From the NCBI RefSeq assembly GCF_900104515.1, contig NZ_FNJL01000040.1, positions 1 through 40,149 on the forward strand: DNA of 40,149 nt. Reading direction: 5' to 3'. Each line of letters begins with the position of its first letter. Within the stretch, counting starts at the first letter, position 1. The position numbers and the translations under genes were made by a program. The DNA is from Paracidovorax cattleyae (GTDB lineage: Bacteria > Pseudomonadota > Gammaproteobacteria > Burkholderiales > Burkholderiaceae_C). Below the pieces are notes generated by a model. That model was not told the DNA's origin, made no database searches, and saw only the letters and a list, made by a program, of their open reading frames with translations. This document shows positions 37,564-40,149 of this stretch, in pieces.

Positions 37564-38508
37564 TCAGAGGGCAGTGCCGCCAGGCGCCAGTTCGGCGACG
37601 AGGTGGTCGACCAGCGCCCGCAGCTTGGGCGCGGTATGGCGGGACGCGGGAAACACCAGGTAGGCGGTGCCCTGGTAATGGCTGTCCACGGTCCAGCCGG
37701 GCAGCACGCGCACCACCCGCCCGGCCTGCAGCGCGTCGCGCGCCACAAAATCCGGCACGCAGCCCACGCCCAGCCCCGCCTCGATCGCCGCGAGGCGCAT
37801 CTCGCTGTGGTTGACCGCGTAGCGGCCGGCGACCTGCATCTCGACCACGCCATCGCCGAGATGGCCGTCGCCGTCGCGGACGAAGCGCCACCGGCTGTCG
37901 CCCGCCTGCTCGCCGAGCGGCAGGCAGCTGTGGATTGCCAGGTCCTCGGGGCGGCGGACAGGCTCCCGCGCGGCGAGATAGTCCGGGCTGGCGAGCACCC
38001 ATTGCCGCACCGGCATCAGCGCGCGGGCCGCCATGCCCGGCGGCGGATCGTCGGTCATGCAGACGACGAGGTCGATGTCCTCCCGCAGGGCATCCACCGG
38101 CCGGTCGAGCACCAGCAGGTGCAGGTCCACCTCGGGATGCACGCGCAGGAAGGACAGAAGCGGCCCGTGCAGCACGTGGCGGGCGAAGGCCTTGGGCGCG
38201 CTGAGCCGCACCAGCCCCCGGGGCGTGCCCACGTGGCCTTCGGCGGCCTGCAGGGTGGCCCGGGCCGCGGCCACCATGGCGCGCCCGCGCTCCAGCACTT
38301 CCAGCCCGGCCTCCGTCAGCCGCAACTGCCGGGTCGTGCGCTGCAGCAGGCAGACGCCCAGGGTCTTCTCCAGGCGCGCCACCTGCCGGCTCACGGCAGA
38401 CGGCGTCAGCCCATGCCGGCGCGCGGCCGCGGAGAAGCTGCCGGCCTCCGCCACGCGGACGAAGGCCACGAGTTCCACCATCACCTCCAGGGCGTCATTT
38501 GTTCTCAC
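37564..38508 (-). CDS. LysR family transcriptional regulator
   Basis: A 314-residue LysR regulator of the CrgA/AaeR-like subgroup. The HTH is LVAFVRVAEAGSFSAAARRH and SAVSRQVARLEKTLGVCLLQ, followed by RTTRQLRLTEAG and the effector domain beginning RGLVRLSAPKAFARHVL. A GTG start at 38508 with AGGAG nine bases upstream is chosen; an ATG at 38481 is an alternative but has poorly spaced signals. It is divergent from an EamA exporter gene across 95 nt and probably controls it. Confidence 0.92.
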   Translation of the reverse strand: MRTNDALEVMVELVAFVRVAEAGSFSAAARRHGLTPSAVSRQVARLEKTLGVCLLQRTTRQLRLTEAGLEVLERGRAMVAAARATLQAAEGHVGTPRGLVRLSAPKAFARHVLHGPLLSFLRVHPEVDLHLLVLDRPVDALREDIDLVVCMTDDPPPGMAARALMPVRQWVLASPDYLAAREPVRRPEDLAIHSCLPLGEQAGDSRWRFVRDGDGHLGDGVVEMQVAGRYAVNHSEMRLAAIEAGLGVGCVPDFVARDALQAGRVVRVLPGWTVDSHYQGTAYLVFPASRHTAPKLRALVDHLVAELAPGGTAL

Positions 38509-38603
38509 CGGGCACAGCTCCTGTTCTGCCGCCCAGTCTAGTCAATGCCCGGCGGCCCGGCGAACAATCACCGCACCCCCACAAGTACCCAAGGAAAACA
38601 GGC

Positions 38604-39533
38604 ATGCAGGCAAGCGGAATCCGCGTTTCCGGAACCATCGGCACGCGGCACCGGCCGCCATTCGGCGCCACCGAGGCGCTGCTGCTCCTCGTGGCCGTGA
38701 TCTGGGGTGGCAGCTACAGCGCTGCGAAGACCGCCACCGCCCAGGTACCCGTACTGCAGTTCCTGGTGCTGCGCTTCGGCCTGACCTTCCTGCTCCTGCT
38801 GCCGGCGCTGCGCGGGCTCGCCCTGCCGGACTGGCGCGCAGCGCTCGCCGGTGCATCAGTGCTGGGGCTGAACCTGCTGGCGATCTTCGTGTGCGAGACC
38901 TTCGGCGTCTCGCTGACCACCGCATCGAACGCGGCCTTCCTGATCAGCCTCTGCGTGGCCTTCACGCCGCTGTGCGAATGGTGGCTGCTCAGGGAACGGC
39001 CCGGCCGCGCCGTGCTGTCGGCCGCCGCGCTGTCGCTGCTGGGCGCCGGGCTGCTGGCCTTCCAGCACGGCGGGCTCTCCGGCCTCGCCTGGGGCGACGG
39101 CCTGATGGTGCTCGCGGCCTTCCTGCGCGGCGCGATGGTCTGCCTCACGCGCCGCCACGGCCAGCGGCACGGCCTGCCCGCGCTCACCGTGACCGCGGTA
39201 CAGATGGGGGTGATGGCCCTGGGCTCGGCGGCCCTGATGCTCACGGTGCAGGGCCCCGGCTGGCCGCCCCTGCCGCACACCGCGCCGTTCTGGGGGGCCA
39301 TGGCCTTCCTGGTGCTGCTATGCACCCTGTTCGCGTTCTTCGTGCAGAACCACGCGGCATCGCGCACCAGCCCCTCGCGCGTGGCCCTGCTGATGGGCAG
39401 TGAGCCGCTGTGGGGTGCACTCATCGCCATGCTGTGGGTGGGCGAGCGCATGGCGGCCCAGGGCTGGATCGGCGGCCTGCTGATCGTCGCCTCGGCCGTG
39501 TGGGTCACGCGCAGGACCGCAGACAACGCCTGA
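38604..39533 (+). CDS. EamA/DMT family transporter
   Basis: A 309-residue transporter with two EamA repeats and about ten membrane helices. Helix 1 is ALLLLVAVIWGGSYSAAKTA; the first-repeat end has SLTTASNAAFLISLCVAFTP and the second has ASRTSPSRVALLMGSEPLWG followed by GERMAAQGWIGGLLIVAS. The start ATG at 38604 follows AAGGAAAA. The substrate is unknown; family members export amino acids and other metabolites. It forms a divergent pair with the LysR gene, which is the likely regulator. It differs from the EamA protein at 4400-5341, so the two are not a recent duplication. Confidence 0.92.
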   Translation: MQASGIRVSGTIGTRHRPPFGATEALLLLVAVIWGGSYSAAKTATAQVPVLQFLVLRFGLTFLLLLPALRGLALPDWRAALAGASVLGLNLLAIFVCETFGVSLTTASNAAFLISLCVAFTPLCEWWLLRERPGRAVLSAAALSLLGAGLLAFQHGGLSGLAWGDGLMVLAAFLRGAMVCLTRRHGQRHGLPALTVTAVQMGVMALGSAALMLTVQGPGWPPLPHTAPFWGAMAFLVLLCTLFAFFVQNHAASRTSPSRVALLMGSEPLWGALIAMLWVGERMAAQGWIGGLLIVASAVWVTRRTADNA

Positions 39534-39547
39534 CGTCCGGGGGCCCC

Positions 39548-39803
39548 TCAGCAGATGTGCCCGGCCTGGCTCCTGCCGCTTTTCAGGTCGAAGCCCACGT
39601 AGCAGGTGTGCTTTCCGGACCGGGTCCGGTAGCAGGTCAGGTCGTTCTTCTACCGCATCCTCTCGCCCGGTTCGGAAGGGCACAGGTTGGGGGTGTCTCG
39701 CTCCATCTGCTCGAAGATCTGGCGGGCGGCGTCCTTGTCGATCCGGATCGCAAGGCTGGAGCCGGATTTTCCAGCGGGCCGGGGATCGCCCAACTCTCCG
39801 GAA
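39548..39803 (-). pseudogene. Remnant of a small unknown gene, cut by the IS and carrying an in-frame TAG
   Basis: Leftward from the IS end the frame reads LGDPRPAGKSGSSLAIRIDK, then DAARQIFEQMERDTPNLCPS and ERMR, hits TAG at 39652-39650, then continues in frame KNDLTCYRTRSGKHTCYVGF, DLKSGRSQAGHIC and ends with TGA at 39550-39548. The composition stays protein-like on both sides of the TAG, so one sense codon (such as CAG) has probably mutated. The 5' end has been separated by the IS insertion at the TA at 39804-39805. No function is assigned. Confidence 0.6.
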
Positions 39804-39805
39804 TA

Positions 39806-40149
39806 GAGGGTGTTATGAACTTCCCGCTGCGGCCAGCACCCGCGCGGCGGCGGGCAACATGAGCACTGCAAACACCAGGAAATGCAGTCCGCTGAGCACT
39901 TCGGGCAGCCGCTCATAATCCCGAGAAAGCCTGCGGAACCTCGCCAGCCAGCCGAAGCTTCGCTCCACCACCCAGCGCCGCGGCAGCAGCACGAAGCCCT
40001 TCTTCGCCTCGGGCAGCTTCACGATCTGCAGCTCGATGCCGTTGTCCCGTGCGGCCTCTGCTGCCGCCTCGCCCGTGTAGCCTTGATCCGCCCAACCCCG
40101 CTTCACCGAGTGGCCCGTGGCCTGCTGTACGTCTTCGCACAACTTCTGC
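39806..40149 (-). mobile_element. IS5-family insertion sequence, 3' half (runs off the right edge)
   Basis: The terminal repeat GAGGGTGTTATGAAC (39806-39820) matches the left-edge element end at 14 of 15 positions and is preceded by TA (39804-39805). The transposase stop codon lies inside the repeat. The element has the same orientation as the left-edge copy, and the two fragments together look like the two ends of one element type. Confidence 0.85.
39813..40149 (-). CDS. IS5-family transposase, C-terminal fragment (partial)
   Basis: About 112 C-terminal residues. ADQGYTGEAAAEAA contains the second catalytic Asp region of the DDE core. KGFVLLPRRWVVERSFGWLA and RFRRLSRDYERLP form the C-terminal IS5 signature, including the catalytic Glu of VVERSF. 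It ends VLAAAGSS with TAA at 39815-39813. The N-terminal part is beyond the window edge. The frame is intact as far as it goes. Confidence 0.92.
   Translation of the reverse strand, partial: QKLCEDVQQATGHSVKRGWADQGYTGEAAAEAARDNGIELQIVKLPEAKKGFVLLPRRWVVERSFGWLARFRRLSRDYERLPEVLSGLHFLVFAVLMLPAAARVLAAAGSS

Overview
The window is GC-rich, densely coded DNA from a member of the Comamonadaceae (Betaproteobacteria, Burkholderiales), most likely Acidovorax/Paracidovorax. This assignment is inferred from two Bug-type tripartite-tricarboxylate receptors, a DUF1800/DUF1501 pair, an IPTL-CTERM/choice-of-anchor-U surface protein, DUF6402 proteins and a uvrA/MFS/ssb neighbourhood. No rRNA, tRNA or CRISPR array was seen.

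Layout. 1-328: 5' half of an IS5-family element that has cut a DUF6402 gene (331-724). 0.9-4.0 kb: LysR, Bug receptor and aspartoacylase-like hydrolase. 4.0-5.3 kb: SMR and EamA exporters. 5.6-7.4 kb: a chemoreceptor lacking a normal N-terminus. 7.6-10.9 kb: exported DUF1800/DUF1501 pair. 11.0-13.2 kb: EnvZ/OmpR-like two-component system, divergent from a secreted alpha/beta hydrolase. 14.4-15.7 kb: AT-richer islet with a DUF6402 gene translationally coupled to a small membrane protein. 15.8-24.2 kb: uvrA, cysC, a secreted ubiquitin-domain protein, an MFS exporter, a CLC channel and ssb. 24.3-32.1 kb: a complete type I restriction-modification operon (hsdM-hsdS-AlbA_2 protein-hsdR) with palindromic operator candidates. 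32.2-36.2 kb: LysR divergent from alpha/beta hydrolase and Bug receptor, then a MarR-GNAT fusion. 36.2-39.5 kb: GAF-EAL phosphodiesterase and a LysR/EamA divergent pair. 39.5-40.1 kb: a broken small gene and the 3' half of a second IS5-family copy in the same orientation.

Most striking feature. The gene at 19780-20643 encodes a signal peptide followed directly by a near-canonical ubiquitin fold (53 of 72 positions identical to human ubiquitin by ungapped manual comparison), then a choice-of-anchor-U-like domain and an IPTL-CTERM-like C-terminus. It lacks the conjugating Gly-Gly and nearly all of the chain-forming lysines, so it looks like a surface-displayed or secreted, non-conjugatable ubiquitin mimic. 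Second in interest are the restriction operon with its embedded Schlafen/AlbA_2 protein and repeated CGTTTAGCA half-sites, and the DUF6402 plus membrane-protein pair, whose paralogue at the left edge was destroyed by the IS.

Limits. All family calls come from reading motifs by eye. Start codons were chosen from ribosome-binding sites, overlaps and signal peptides. Operators and terminators are predictions.
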